A stretch of 64,000 nt of DNA, from positions 124,001-188,000 of the forward strand of contig NZ_CP109583.1 of assembly GCF_036250755.1 (NCBI RefSeq), in the 5' to 3' direction. Both the position numbers and the translations under genes were made by a program. How positions within the stretch are numbered: the stretch's first letter is position 1; every line of letters starts with the position of its first letter. The notes below the pieces were generated by a model. It made no database searches, was not told where the DNA came from, and worked only from the letters and a program-made list of their open reading frames with translations. Of the stretch, positions 17,332-25,865 are shown piece by piece. This DNA is from Streptomyces uncialis (lineage in GTDB: Bacteria > Actinomycetota > Actinomycetes > Streptomycetales > Streptomycetaceae).

Positions 17332-17360
17332 TTGTAGTTCGCGTTGCGAACTAATACAGT
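17332..17360 (+). promoter_or_regulatory. Promoter of the FAD oxidoreductase gene
   Basis: -35-like TTGTAG (17332-17337), 17-bp spacer, -10-like TACAGT (17355-17360). The spacer and the start region are covered by two MarR-type operators, so transcription should be repressed when the regulator is bound. Confidence 0.5.
17335..17353. promoter_or_regulatory. MarR-type operator 1
   Basis: TAGTTCGC-gtt-GCGAACTA, perfect 8-bp arms, inside the promoter spacer of the oxidoreductase gene. The MarR gene lies just beyond that gene, at 18634. Confidence 0.7.
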
Positions 17361-17374
17361 TCGTGACACGAACT
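17358..17374. promoter_or_regulatory. MarR-type operator 2
   Basis: AGTTCGTG-a-CACGAACT, perfect 8-bp arms around one base. It shares the AGTTCG/CGAACT arms with operator 1 and lies 22 bp from it centre to centre (two helical turns), over the likely transcription start. Confidence 0.7.
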
Positions 17375-17400
17375 ACATCGTGTGACGAGGAGTGGGAACC

Positions 17401-18486
17401 ATGGGTCGTACCGTCGTGGTCGTCGGCGGAGGTTACGGGGGGTCAGCGGTCGCGAAGGCGCTGGACGAGGAGACCGATGTGGTGCTCATCGAGCCGAGGG
17501 ACGCCTTCGTCCATGCCGCCGGGGCCTTACGCGCACTGGTCCGACCGGACTGGGCGGACAACATCTTCTTTCCGTACGACGCGCTGCTCAAGCGCGGTAC
17601 CGTCCTGCGCGAGCGGGCCGTGTCGGTGGACCCGGACGGGGTGACCCTCGCCTCCGGCGAGCGCGTCGGCGCCGACCATCTGGTTCTCGCCTCCGGCTCC
17701 GGGTACCCGTTCCCGGCCAAGACGGACACCGACTCGACCGGGGAGGCGCTGGCGCGGCTGCGGGCCACGCACCAGGAACTCGCGGGCGCCGGGCGGGTGC
17801 TGATCGAGGGGGCCGGTCCGGTCGGGCTGGAGCTGGCCGGTGAGATCAAGGCGGTCTGGCCGGACAAGCGGGTGACCGTCGTCGACCCGGGGGAACAGCT
17901 GGTGCCCGGCTTCGGATCGGGGATGCGCGCCGAACTGCGCCGTCAGCTCGGCGCGCTGGGTGTCGAACTGCGGCTCGGCACCACCCTCACGACCAGGCCG
18001 CCGACCGGGCCCGGCCTGGCGCGGAGCTTCACCGTCGGCACCTCCGGCGGCGAGCTCCAGGCCGACATCTGGTTCCGCTGCCACGGCGTGCGGATCGACA
18101 CCGGGTACCTCGGTCCCGCGCTGGCCGGGGCGCGGACCTCACGGGGGCTGATCCGGGTGACGGAGTCGTTGCGCGTCGACGGCCACCGGCACGTCCACGC
18201 GATCGGCGACATCACCGATCTCGCCGAGGCGAAGATGGCCGCGCACGCGGTGCGGCACGCCGATGTCGTGGCGCGGAACATCCTCTCCCAGCTGCGGGGC
18301 GAAGAGCCCTCCGCCGTCTACCGGCCGTCACCGGTGGGCTCGATCCTGATCCCGCTGGGACCGGAACTCGGCACCGGCCAGGCGTCCTCGCCCGAAGGGG
18401 CGACGGTGCTGAGCACGGAGACGGTCGTCCGGTACAAGGGCGCGGACCTGGCCACGGGCCGGTTCGCGGAACTGTTCGGTGTCTGA
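17401..18486 (+). CDS. FAD-dependent NAD(P)H oxidoreductase, FSP1/AIF-like
   Basis: 361 aa, ATG with GAGGAG upstream. The N-terminal FAD site is VVVVGGGYGGSAVAKAL with ribose-binding Glu/Asp in VVLIEPRD; the second dinucleotide fold is VLIEGAGPVGLELAGEI; the C-terminal FAD contact is HVHAIGDITDLAEAKMA. Length and motifs match the type-II NADH dehydrogenase/AIFM2-like pyridine-nucleotide oxidoreductases, probably reducing quinones or similar acceptors at the membrane surface. No redox-active CxxC pair, so it is not a thiol reductase. Two operators in the promoter and a convergent MarR gene suggest induction by an electrophile, phenolic or quinone. Confidence 0.85.
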   Translation: MGRTVVVVGGGYGGSAVAKALDEETDVVLIEPRDAFVHAAGALRALVRPDWADNIFFPYDALLKRGTVLRERAVSVDPDGVTLASGERVGADHLVLASGSGYPFPAKTDTDSTGEALARLRATHQELAGAGRVLIEGAGPVGLELAGEIKAVWPDKRVTVVDPGEQLVPGFGSGMRAELRRQLGALGVELRLGTTLTTRPPTGPGLARSFTVGTSGGELQADIWFRCHGVRIDTGYLGPALAGARTSRGLIRVTESLRVDGHRHVHAIGDITDLAEAKMAAHAVRHADVVARNILSQLRGEEPSAVYRPSPVGSILIPLGPELGTGQASSPEGATVLSTETVVRYKGADLATGRFAELFGV

Positions 18487-18507
18487 CCGGCGCTGTCCGG
18501 CCGGGTC

Positions 18508-18569
18508 CCGGCTCCCGGGCCGGTCCGGTGTCCGACCCGCCGGCCTGGCACCGGGCGCCCGGGAGCCGG
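18508..18569. terminator. Long inverted repeat between convergent genes, probable terminator
   Basis: Perfect 13-bp arms (18508-18520 CCGGCTCCCGGGC and 18557-18569 GCCCGGGAGCCGG) with a 36-nt loop, between the oxidoreductase and MarR stop codons. Confidence 0.45.
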
Positions 18570-18633
18570 AACGTGCGGGCGGCGGCGCCGGGTACCGGCA
18601 ACGCCAGGACGCGCCGCGACGCGCCGAGACGCG

Positions 18634-19101
18634 TCAGGACACGTGGACGTGCGCGGGCAGCGGGGGCGCTTCCTCCGTCGCCGGGAAGACGAGCGGAACC
18701 TTGTTGTCCCGCACGATCCGGGCGAGCAGTTCCGCGAGGCCGGTCCGTTCGGCGTCGGTGAGAGCGGCCGGAAGCGCCTCGATCCGCGAGGTGGTGCCTT
18801 CGTGGAACCGCTGGGCGACGTCCCGGCCCTCCTCCGTGAGGGCGACCAGGACGGCGCGCGCGTCGCCCTGGCACGGCTCCCGGCGCACCAGACCGCGCCG
18901 GGCGGTACGGTCCACCAGGCCCGTCAGGCTCGACTTCGCCAGCCCGAGGGTCGTACCCAGCTCGCTCATACCGTAGGGCCGCGCGATGAGCACGCACACG
19001 AGCTGGCCCTGCTGCGGGGTGAGCCCGAGAACGCGCGCCGACTCGGCGTACACGGCGTTCACCAGGAACGAGGAACGCACCAGAGCGGTCACGACACCCA
19101 T
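18634..19101 (-). CDS. MarR-family transcriptional regulator
   Basis: 155 aa from ATG 19101 (GAGGGTGAG site); ATG 19122 would add MRAEGEQ. Winged-helix core: LGLTPQQGQLVCVLIARPYGMSELGTTLGLAKSSLTGLVDRTARRGLVRRE with wing DARAVLVALTEEG, flanked by dimerisation helices. It converges on the FAD oxidoreductase gene, whose promoter carries two AGTTCG-type palindromes of the kind MarR dimers bind. The pairing of regulator and target is inferred from proximity. Its own promoter region towards 19200 shows no clear copy of the palindrome. Confidence 0.88.
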   Translation of the reverse strand: MGVVTALVRSSFLVNAVYAESARVLGLTPQQGQLVCVLIARPYGMSELGTTLGLAKSSLTGLVDRTARRGLVRREPCQGDARAVLVALTEEGRDVAQRFHEGTTSRIEALPAALTDAERTGLAELLARIVRDNKVPLVFPATEEAPPLPAHVHVS

Positions 19102-19252
19102 CTGCTCACCCTCGGCTCTCATACGGCCAGGGTACGGCAGCAGAGGCGAACACCACCCCTGCGAGCGGTGCGTGGACGGCTCCGGGGGCGCCTGCGGCCC
19201 GGCTTCGCGACCGCGGGTTCCGCGCGGTCCGGCGGGAGGTCAGAATCGCGGT

Positions 19253-20401
19253 ATGAAGATCACCGCACGCGCGCTCAACCGCGCCGCACTGGCCCGGCAA
19301 TCGCTGCTCGGCCGCGAATCGCTCGACGTCGTGGACGCGGTGCGACGGGTGGTCGCGCTCCAGGCACAGCAGCCGGCCGCCCCGTACATCGCCCTGTGGA
19401 ACAGGCTGAGCGGCTTCGATCCCACGGACCTCGACGCGGCCTTCGCCGGGCACCGGACGGTCAAGGCGACACTGATGCGGCTCACCCTGCACGCGGTCGA
19501 CGCGGCGGACTACGCGTCGTTCCGCGCGGCGATGGAACCGGCGCTGCGCGGCGCACGGCTCGGTGACGTGCTCTTCCGGGCGTCCGGGCTCACCGCCGTG
19601 GAGACGGACGCGCTGGTCGCGCATCTGCTGGAGCACGCCGACCGGCCGCGGACCGCCGCCGAACTCGGCGGCCTCATAGCGAAGCGGATGGGCGCGCCGA
19701 TGGATTCCGGGGCCCTGCGGATGCTCCGGGCGTGCGCACCGCTGTGGCACTCCCCCACGGGCGGGCCGTGGTCGTTCGGGACCCGGCCGTCGTACATCGC
19801 GGCGGTCGCACGGCCGGGGGCCGCGGACCCCGATGCCGCCGCGGCGGGTCTGCGGACCTTGATCCACCGGTATCTGGAGGGCTTCGGTCCCGCGTCGGTC
19901 GCGGACATGGCGCAGTTCGCGGTGCTCCCGCGGACCCGGGTCAGAGGGGCGGTGGAGTCGCTCGCCGACGAGCTGGAGCGGCTGGAGGGGCCGGACGGCA
20001 CGGTCCTGTACGACGTCCGTGGCGCGCTCCGCCCGGACGAGGACGTTCCGGCGCCGCCCAGGCTGATGGCGATGTGGGACAGCGTGCTGCTGGCCTACGC
20101 GGACCGGGCGCGGGTCATCCCGCCCGCCTACCGCAGGCAGGTGATCCGGGTGAACGGTGATGTGCTGCCGACGCTGCTGGTCGACGGTCATGTCGCGGGC
20201 GTCTGGCGCGTGGTGGACGACGGGATCGAGGCGACGGCCTTCCATGCCCTGCCGGACCGGGTCTGGGAGGAACTGGGCGCGGAGGCCGGGTCGCTGGTCG
20301 CCTTCCTCGCCGCCCGTGACCCGAGGGCCTTCGGACGGTACGACCACTGGTGGGCCAAGGGGATTCCCGGCGCCGATGTACGGGTACTGCCCGGCGGTTG
20401 A
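19253..20401 (+). CDS. AlkZ-like DNA glycosylase (winged-helix HTH_42 family)
   Basis: 382 aa, ATG with GGGAGGT about 12 nt upstream. It has the repeated winged-helix architecture of the AlkZ/YcaQ family (formerly 'winged helix DNA-binding domain-containing protein'). The catalytic motif is readable: VVALQAQQPAAPY, with Gln37 and Gln39, i.e. the Q-x-Q form of AlkZ, the Streptomyces sahachiroi enzyme that excises azinomycin-crosslinked bases, rather than the Q-x-D form of E. coli YcaQ. The C-terminal HVAGVWRVVDDG is the usual barrel segment. A role in repair of bulky alkylation or interstrand crosslinks is inferred from the family. No toxin biosynthetic genes are next to it. Flanking regions (19123-19252, 20402-20678) hold no gene. 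Confidence 0.85.
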   Translation: MKITARALNRAALARQSLLGRESLDVVDAVRRVVALQAQQPAAPYIALWNRLSGFDPTDLDAAFAGHRTVKATLMRLTLHAVDAADYASFRAAMEPALRGARLGDVLFRASGLTAVETDALVAHLLEHADRPRTAAELGGLIAKRMGAPMDSGALRMLRACAPLWHSPTGGPWSFGTRPSYIAAVARPGAADPDAAAAGLRTLIHRYLEGFGPASVADMAQFAVLPRTRVRGAVESLADELERLEGPDGTVLYDVRGALRPDEDVPAPPRLMAMWDSVLLAYADRARVIPPAYRRQVIRVNGDVLPTLLVDGHVAGVWRVVDDGIEATAFHALPDRVWEELGAEAGSLVAFLAARDPRAFGRYDHWWAKGIPGADVRVLPGG

Positions 20402-20678
20402 GGGACGGGGCGGAGGGCGTCGAACGGGGAAAGGCGCGGACGAGGGGCCGGGTGTTCTTCGGTGGGATGTGCGGCCCCCGCCTTCGGCCGGTGGCCAAAG
20501 CGCGCGTAGGGGGCGGGGAAGCGGCCCCGGGAGGTCCGGCCGGATCGTGCTGGTGGGCGGGGTGTTCAGGATGTGATCACCCCGTATCGCGTTAGAGCGC
20601 CGTTCAGTACTCTCAACGGCTGTTGCCCGACGCATAGTTGGGTGACTCCCCGTCCCCTTGTCCGGGAGAGGCAGCGCC

Positions 20679-22070
20679 ATGAGAAGAATCCCCCACAGAC
20701 GGTCGCGTTCCCTCGCGGCCTGCGCGCTCACACTGGCACTCGGTGGTGCGCTCGCCGCGGTCCCCGCGGCCGCGAACGCCGCCGAGGGCCCGCTCGCCGT
20801 CCAGTACCGCACCAGCTCCTCCGGGGCCGCCGCCTCACAGGCCGCTCCCTGGCTGAAGGTCCGCAACACCGGGGCCGCCCCGGTGGCCCTCGGCACGGTG
20901 AAGCTGCGCTACTACTTCAAGGCCGACTCGGCGAACGCCGTGTACCGCTACTCCTGCGACTGGGCCGTCAAGGGCTGCGCCAACGTCACCGGGACGTTCG
21001 GTGCGCTCGCCACCCCCACGGCGACCGCCGACCGCTATCTGGAGATCGGGTTCACCGCCGCCGCGGGTTCCCTCGCCCCGGGCGCCGACTCGGGTGACAT
21101 ACAGGTGCGTTTCCACCGATCCGACTGGCAGGAGCTCGTACAGAGCGACGACCACTCCTTCGGCGCCGGGCAGAGCGCGTACAGCGACTGGACGAAGGTC
21201 ACCGCGCGGGTGTCCGGCACGGTCGTGTGGGGGACGGAGCCCGGCGGTCCGGTGGTTCCGCCGCCTGGTCCGGTGCTGTTCGACGATTTCGACTACACGG
21301 CGCACAGCGATCCGCGGCTCGCGGCCAACGGCTGGTTCCTGCGGACGTACTCGGGCGGTCCCGGTGTCCCCGGCGCCACCTGGTCCCCGCAGAACATCAG
21401 CTTCGCCGCGGCGGACGGCAACTCCGTCATGAAGCTGGAGACCTCCACCTCGGGGACCGCGGCGAGCACCCGGCAGACCGAGATCGCCACCTCGGCGATG
21501 AAGTTCAGGAAGGGCACGTACGCGGCGCGGGTCAAGTTCAGCGACGCGCCGGCGCAGGGGCCCGACGGCGACCACGTCGTGCAGACGTTCTTCGCCATCA
21601 ACGACCTCAAGGCGCCGATGGCCGACGACTACGCCGAGTACGACTTCGAGTACCTGCCCAACGGCGGCTGGGGCGAGACGTCGAACATCTTCTACACCAC
21701 CTCGTGGGAGACGTACGACCCGAACACCGGGCAGGCCGTCAACCAGCACACGGTGGCCCGCAGCAGTCACGGCGGCTGGCGGGACCTCGTCGTCACCATC
21801 GACGACAACGACATCCGGTACTACGTCGACGGCACGCTGTTCAGCACGCACGGCGCCGCGTATCTCCCCGAGCGCCCGATGGTGATCGCTTTCAACCAGT
21901 GGCTGACGGACCTCACCGGTCAGACCTCCACCTCGCCGCGTACCTATGAGCAGCAGGTCGACTATGTGCTGCATGTCAAGGACCAGGTGCTGACCCCGGC
22001 CCAGGTCGCGGCGAAGGTGGGCGCGTACCGGACGGCGGGCCGGACGTTCGAGGACACCGTGACCCCGTGA
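20679..22070 (+). CDS. Secreted glycoside hydrolase, CBM3-like module plus GH16-like domain
   Basis: 463 aa. ATG 20679 has GGGAGAGG upstream. The Sec signal peptide runs to the ANA-AEG junction (~residue 34). Next is a cellulose-binding-module-3-like domain (~35-185: LAVQYRTSSSG, APWLKVRNTG, LRYYFKAD, FHRSDWQELVQSDDHSF), a proline linker (PGGPVVPPPGP), then a GH16-fold domain (~205-440) with the catalytic EYDFE at 320-324 and KGTYAARVKFSD. GH16 enzymes cut beta-1,3 or beta-1,4 glucans and galactans; the CBM suggests plant or fungal cell-wall targets. Upstream, an AACGGC/GCCGTT inverted repeat (20599-20620) may be regulatory. Confidence 0.82.
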   Translation: MRRIPHRRSRSLAACALTLALGGALAAVPAAANAAEGPLAVQYRTSSSGAAASQAAPWLKVRNTGAAPVALGTVKLRYYFKADSANAVYRYSCDWAVKGCANVTGTFGALATPTATADRYLEIGFTAAAGSLAPGADSGDIQVRFHRSDWQELVQSDDHSFGAGQSAYSDWTKVTARVSGTVVWGTEPGGPVVPPPGPVLFDDFDYTAHSDPRLAANGWFLRTYSGGPGVPGATWSPQNISFAAADGNSVMKLETSTSGTAASTRQTEIATSAMKFRKGTYAARVKFSDAPAQGPDGDHVVQTFFAINDLKAPMADDYAEYDFEYLPNGGWGETSNIFYTTSWETYDPNTGQAVNQHTVARSSHGGWRDLVVTIDDNDIRYYVDGTLFSTHGAAYLPERPMVIAFNQWLTDLTGQTSTSPRTYEQQVDYVLHVKDQVLTPAQVAAKVGAYRTAGRTFEDTVTP

Positions 22071-22096
22071 GCGCCGGGCGGGCGTGAACGGCCGGA

Positions 22097-22142
22097 CGGC
22101 CGGTCACCGGCGGGCGCGCGGGGCGCCTGCGGTGACCGGCCG
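22097..22142. terminator. Bidirectional terminator hairpin
   Basis: 13-bp arms (22097-22109 and 22130-22142, core GGCCGGTCACCG / CGGTGACCGGCC) with a 20-nt loop, between the convergent GH16 and HtaA-protein genes. Confidence 0.7.
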
Positions 22143-22165
22143 CCGGTGTGACGGGTGGTGCGGGA

Positions 22166-24106
22166 TCAGCGCACGTCGACCCGGTCGCTGGAGCTGGTGA
22201 CGCCCAGCCGCGACGGGGTGGCCTTGAACTCGGCCTTCCAGGTGCCGTCCTTCTTGGCGGTGAAGCCCTTAGAGAACACGCCGCCGCTGTTGGTGCGCGC
22301 GGTGGACTGCTTGGTCCAGCTCCGGGCGCCGTCGGCCTTGAACAGGATGTCCACGGACGCGTTCGCGGTGTTCTTCCAGGTGCCGTCCAGGCTGCGCAGG
22401 GTGCCCTTGACGGTGATGGTGCGGCCCTTGCGGACCGGCTCCGGGCTCGCGTTGAAGCCGGAGACGGCGGTGCGCAGCTTGACGTCCACGTTGTCGCTGG
22501 AGCTGGTGGCCGCGGCGCGGTCGGCGGTCCCGGCGTAGCGGGCACGCCAGAGGCCGTCCTTGGTGACGGTGACCGACGCCGAGACGGCGCCCGCGCTGCT
22601 GGTGGTGGTCGTCGCCGCGCGGCTCCAGGTGCGGCTGCCGGCGGGCAGGGTCTCGATCACGACGGCGGTACGGGCCAGCGGGCGCCAGGTGTTGTCCGTC
22701 GAACCGGCGGTCTGGAGGGTGCCGGTCACCGTCAGCTTGCCGCCCTTGCCGACCGGCTCGGGACCGGCGTTGAGGGAGGTGATCCGGGTGGGGATCGCGG
22801 TGACGGTGAGGGTCGCGGCGGAGGTGGCCGTCTCACCGACGGCGTTGACGAACACGGCGCGGTAGCGGTGGGTGCTCTGGGCCGCGGTGGCCTTCACCGA
22901 CAGGGTGGTGGAGGTGGCATCCGCGACGGTCTTCCAGGTCGCGCCCCGGTCGGTGCTGCGCTCCCAGCGGACCGAGTCGGAGCCGGTGGCCGCGGCGGTG
23001 AAGACGGCGTTGGCGCCCGAGCGGACGGTGGCGGACCTGGGCTGGGTGGTCACCGCGGCGGCGGAGCCGAACTGGAGCGGCTGGGCGACGTCCTGGGCGC
23101 GCGAGGGCATCCAGGTGCGGTCGGCGCCGTCGTGCGAGTTGAAGGTGGCGACGAAGCACGCGGTGACGCGGCAGTCCACGGGGGGCGGCGGAACGGCGCC
23201 GGCCGGGGTGAACTTCTCGGTGAGCTTCAGGGTCGAGGTGAAGGTGCCGTCGGCGCCGACCTGGCGGATGTAGGCGGCGTTGCCGAAGACGCCGGGGTAG
23301 GTGTCGCCGGGCAGGGCGACGGTCTGCGCGAGGTACACGCCGCGGCCGGGCCGGTAGCCCTTGCCGGTGACCGTGACCTCGGTCTCGGCGCCGAGGCCCT
23401 TCACCTGGCTGACCGTCAGGGTCGGGACGCTGACCTTGCCGCTGACCGCGAGGGGCTCCAGCGCGGAGCCGGCCGGGTACATGGGGGCGCCCCGGTAGGC
23501 GAAGATCTGCGAGCCCTCTTCGGTGAGGGTGCTCGTGATGCCGGTCCAGTCGATCGTGTCGCCGTCCAGGGCGCCGGCGGTCGCCGTCAGCTTGGCGAAC
23601 GGCACATCGGCGGTGGTGACGGGGGCCTCACCGGCCACGAGGTCGGTGGTGACGTTCATGTAGAGCGTGCCCTCGCCGTCCTTGAGGACGATCCGGGGGC
23701 TGGCGAGGGTGATCGCGGTGATGCCGTGGTCGGGCACCGCGTAGGTCACCGAGCCGCCGAAGCGCACATCGGCGTCGCGCCCGGCGGGGTCCACCGAGCC
23801 GTGCTTGACGGGGTAGCCGATCAGACCGCCGGTCCCCTGGGTGGCACCGTCGGCGACGTTGACCGAGCCGCGCATCGCGAGGACGTAGTTGACCCAGGAC
23901 GTCTTGAAGGCCCAGGCGGACTGTCCGGTGAGCAGGATGGGGGAGGACGCGGACGTGCTCCCTTCCTGTACCGCGGCAGCGGCGGCGGGTGCGGCGGTGA
24001 CGACGCCCGGGGCGGCGGAGGCGGGAACGGCGAGGACACCGGTGCCCACCGACACGACGGTCAGTGCGGCGAGGGCGGCCAGACGGCGACTGCGGGGCAT
24101 GGACAT
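22166..24106 (-). CDS. HtaA-domain haem-uptake-type secreted protein with Ig-like repeats
   Basis: About 646 aa from ATG 24106; ATG 24115 is only 2 nt after AAGGAG, so the downstream start is preferred but not certain. After the signal peptide (…ALTVVSVGTGVLAVPASA), an HtaA domain fills ~60-215 (LTGQSAWAFKTSWVNYVLA, GGSVTYAVPDHGITAITLASPRIVL, GEGTLYMNVTTDL). Next come an Ig-like domain (~315-405, AAVTTQPRSATVRSGANAVF) and two repeats of about 100 residues starting ITSLNAGPEPVGKG and VSGFNASPEPVRKG. There is no C-terminal membrane helix or LPxTG, unlike the corynebacterial HtaA, so it may be released or bound by another route. HtaA domains bind haem; a near-perfect iron box upstream supports iron control. 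Confidence 0.85.
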   Translation of the reverse strand: MSMPRSRRLAALAALTVVSVGTGVLAVPASAAPGVVTAAPAAAAAVQEGSTSASSPILLTGQSAWAFKTSWVNYVLAMRGSVNVADGATQGTGGLIGYPVKHGSVDPAGRDADVRFGGSVTYAVPDHGITAITLASPRIVLKDGEGTLYMNVTTDLVAGEAPVTTADVPFAKLTATAGALDGDTIDWTGITSTLTEEGSQIFAYRGAPMYPAGSALEPLAVSGKVSVPTLTVSQVKGLGAETEVTVTGKGYRPGRGVYLAQTVALPGDTYPGVFGNAAYIRQVGADGTFTSTLKLTEKFTPAGAVPPPPVDCRVTACFVATFNSHDGADRTWMPSRAQDVAQPLQFGSAAAVTTQPRSATVRSGANAVFTAAATGSDSVRWERSTDRGATWKTVADATSTTLSVKATAAQSTHRYRAVFVNAVGETATSAATLTVTAIPTRITSLNAGPEPVGKGGKLTVTGTLQTAGSTDNTWRPLARTAVVIETLPAGSRTWSRAATTTTSSAGAVSASVTVTKDGLWRARYAGTADRAAATSSSDNVDVKLRTAVSGFNASPEPVRKGRTITVKGTLRSLDGTWKNTANASVDILFKADGARSWTKQSTARTNSGGVFSKGFTAKKDGTWKAEFKATPSRLGVTSSSDRVDVR

Positions 24107-24237
24107 GCGCTGCATGTCTCCTTCGGGGAGGGAGCACGGCACGCCGATGGGCGGAGCCGTGCCCTGGTTTTCGGACACAGATAAGGGGGGAAGACCGGCT
24201 TCTCGGAGTGGGGGACCCGAAGTCGACTCCGATGATA

Positions 24238-24256
24238 TTAGGTGAGCCTTACCTAA
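24238..24256. promoter_or_regulatory. Iron box (DmdR1/IdeR/DtxR-type operator)
   Basis: TTAGGTGAGCCTTACCTAA, a 19-bp palindromic match to the actinobacterial iron-box consensus TTAGGTTAGGCTAACCTAA (16 of 19 positions). It lies about 130 nt upstream of the HtaA-protein start, in its promoter region, in a locally AT-rich patch. Confidence 0.85.
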
Positions 24257-24428
24257 AATATCACCATGGGTGCCGAACGGTCCTCCGCCGCTTCCTGCGC
24301 GCGGCCCCTCCCGAGCCACTCCCCCGGGCGCCCCCGCCGGACGGATTCGATGTCCGCCGACCGCCGGTGTCCGGCGCTCCATGACGGTTCCCTGGTTCTC
24401 GTAACCACTGACGAGCAAGGGGATTTCC

Positions 24429-25154
24429 ATGACGACGAGGGTTCTGGTGACCGGGGGCAGCCGGGGGATCGGCGCGGCGGTGGCGCTGCGGCTGGCCCGG
24501 GAGGGCGCCGATGTCGCGTTCACCTATGTCCGGGACGAGGACGCGGCGGCGAAGGTCGCCGCCGGGATCGGGGCGGCCGGGCGGCGCGGGATCGCGCTGC
24601 GCGCGGACGCGGCCGACGCGGACGCGGGCTCGGTCGTGGACCGGGCCGCGGATGCCTTGGGCGGGCTGGACGTCCTGGTGAACAACGCGGGTGCGGGTCT
24701 GATCGCGCCGCTGGAGTCGTTGACGCCGGCGGATGTGGACCGGGTGCTGGCCGTGAACGTGCGGGCGGTCTTCCTCACCTCGCAGGCGGCCGCCGCGCGG
24801 ATGGAACGCGGTGGGCGCCTCATCGCCATCGGCAGTTGCATGACCCAGCGGGTGCCCGGTCCGGGCGGGACGCTGTACGCGATGAGCAAGTCGGCGCTGA
24901 TCGGACTCACCAAGGCGCTCGCGCGGGAGTTGGGGCCGCGCGGGATCACCGCCAATGTGGTCCACCCGGGTCCGGTGGACACCGACATGAATCCGGCGGA
25001 CGGTCCGTACGCGGCGGCTCAGCGGGCGTTCACGGCGCTCGGCCGTCACGGCCGTCCGGAGGAGGTGGCGTCGATGGTGGCCTGTCTGGCCGGGGCGGAC
25101 GCGTCGTTCGTGACGGGCGCGGAGTTCTCGGTGGACGGCGGCCACGCGGCCTGA
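24429..25154 (+). CDS. Short-chain dehydrogenase/reductase (SDR), FabG-like
   Basis: 241 aa with the classical SDR pattern: TGGSRGIG at 8-15 (cofactor loop; the Arg favours NADPH), NNAG at 85-88, and the catalytic Ser136-Tyr150-Lys154 (GSCMTQRVPGPGGTLYAMSK). The C-terminal half has the usual PGPVDTDMNP and VDGGHAA. Substrate unknown; it is probably a 3-oxoacyl or ketone reductase. The gene is divergent from the HtaA gene; the iron box sits 173 nt upstream, so iron control of the SDR is possible but not shown. Confidence 0.9.
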   Translation: MTTRVLVTGGSRGIGAAVALRLAREGADVAFTYVRDEDAAAKVAAGIGAAGRRGIALRADAADADAGSVVDRAADALGGLDVLVNNAGAGLIAPLESLTPADVDRVLAVNVRAVFLTSQAAAARMERGGRLIAIGSCMTQRVPGPGGTLYAMSKSALIGLTKALARELGPRGITANVVHPGPVDTDMNPADGPYAAAQRAFTALGRHGRPEEVASMVACLAGADASFVTGAEFSVDGGHAA

Positions 25155-25165
25155 CCGGCCCGGCC

Positions 25166-25200
25166 CCGGGGCGGCGCCGCACCCGCGTGTGCCGCCCCGG
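25166..25200. terminator. Terminator hairpin after the SDR gene
   Basis: 10-bp arms CCGGGGCGGC / GCCGCCCCGG with a 15-nt loop, 12 nt after the SDR stop, before the convergent gene at 25290. Confidence 0.6.
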
Positions 25201-25289
25201 TACGCCGTCCGGGAGCGCCCGCGCCCGTACTCCGCGCGGGGCGCGGGAGGTCCCGGGCCCGTGCGGGGCGCACCCTCGTGATCCCCCGT

Positions 25290-25865
25290 TCAGCGCCGGA
25301 AGCTGTACTGGGTGAGACGGCTGCGCGCCTCACTCTCGGTCAGTCCGAGGGCCTTTCCGATCGTCTCCCACGACAGGTCGTCCGCCTGGGCGCCGTGGGC
25401 GGCGTCCCGGCCGACCCGCCGGGTGGTGCGTTCCAGCGCGGCCACCGCGCGCAGCGCCGCCAGCGGGGCCTCCGCGCACAGGGCGTGCAACTGCTCCTCC
25501 ACCGCGTCCAGCAGTTCCTCCAGCACGACGGGCAGCGGCACCGAGCGCGACTCGACCTCGTCGATGTGCCGGGACCAGTCGTCGTAGGCGCCCGACGAGT
25601 CGAGGTCCGGGTCCCGGCCCGGCTGCCGGGGCAGTACGACGGGGTAGTCACCGGCGCCCCGCCAGCCGCAGGAGCAGCGGCCCCGAACCCGTGCGGCGCG
25701 CGGTCTGCCGTACCGGCCGTCGTAGACCCACCACTCGGTGGTCTCCTGGACATGGGAACCGCTGCCCATGTCGATGTACACGGGCCCCGGCTCGGTGCCG
25801 TCCGCCAGCACCACGCCCACTCTGCCCTCGTGGGACGACCCGAACTCCTCGGTCTGCCACCCCAT
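25290..25865 (-). CDS. Hypothetical protein with C-terminal HTH-like segment
   Basis: 191 aa, ATG with AGGGGGAA upstream. The N-terminal half has acidic and aromatic stretches and a small cysteine pair (RVRGRCSCGWRGAGDYP) that could hold a metal. The middle is helical (LEELLDAVEEQLHALCAEAPLAALRAVAALE). The end, LSWETIGKALGLTESEARSRL, reads like the recognition helix-turn-helix of sigma-70 region 4 or RsfA-like proteins. No signal peptide. Such proteins are common in Streptomyces beside no fixed neighbour. Function not assigned; DNA binding is a guess from the tail. Confidence 0.6.
   Translation of the reverse strand: MGWQTEEFGSSHEGRVGVVLADGTEPGPVYIDMGSGSHVQETTEWWVYDGRYGRPRAARVRGRCSCGWRGAGDYPVVLPRQPGRDPDLDSSGAYDDWSRHIDEVESRSVPLPVVLEELLDAVEEQLHALCAEAPLAALRAVAALERTTRRVGRDAAHGAQADDLSWETIGKALGLTESEARSRLTQYSFRR

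Noticed and set aside
14712..17354. An 880-codon forward open frame across the phytochrome gene
   Set aside because: It is the antisense of the phytochrome with low-complexity Gly/Val/Arg content; the reverse strand carries all the phytochrome motifs.
22148..24184. A long forward open frame opposite the HtaA-protein gene
   Set aside because: Low-complexity Gly/Arg/Asp reading with no start signal; the HtaA protein is on the other strand.
24107..24523. N-terminal extension of the HtaA protein up to 24523
   Set aside because: It would run through the iron box and the SDR start region and lacks a ribosome site; the signal peptide begins at 24106-24115.
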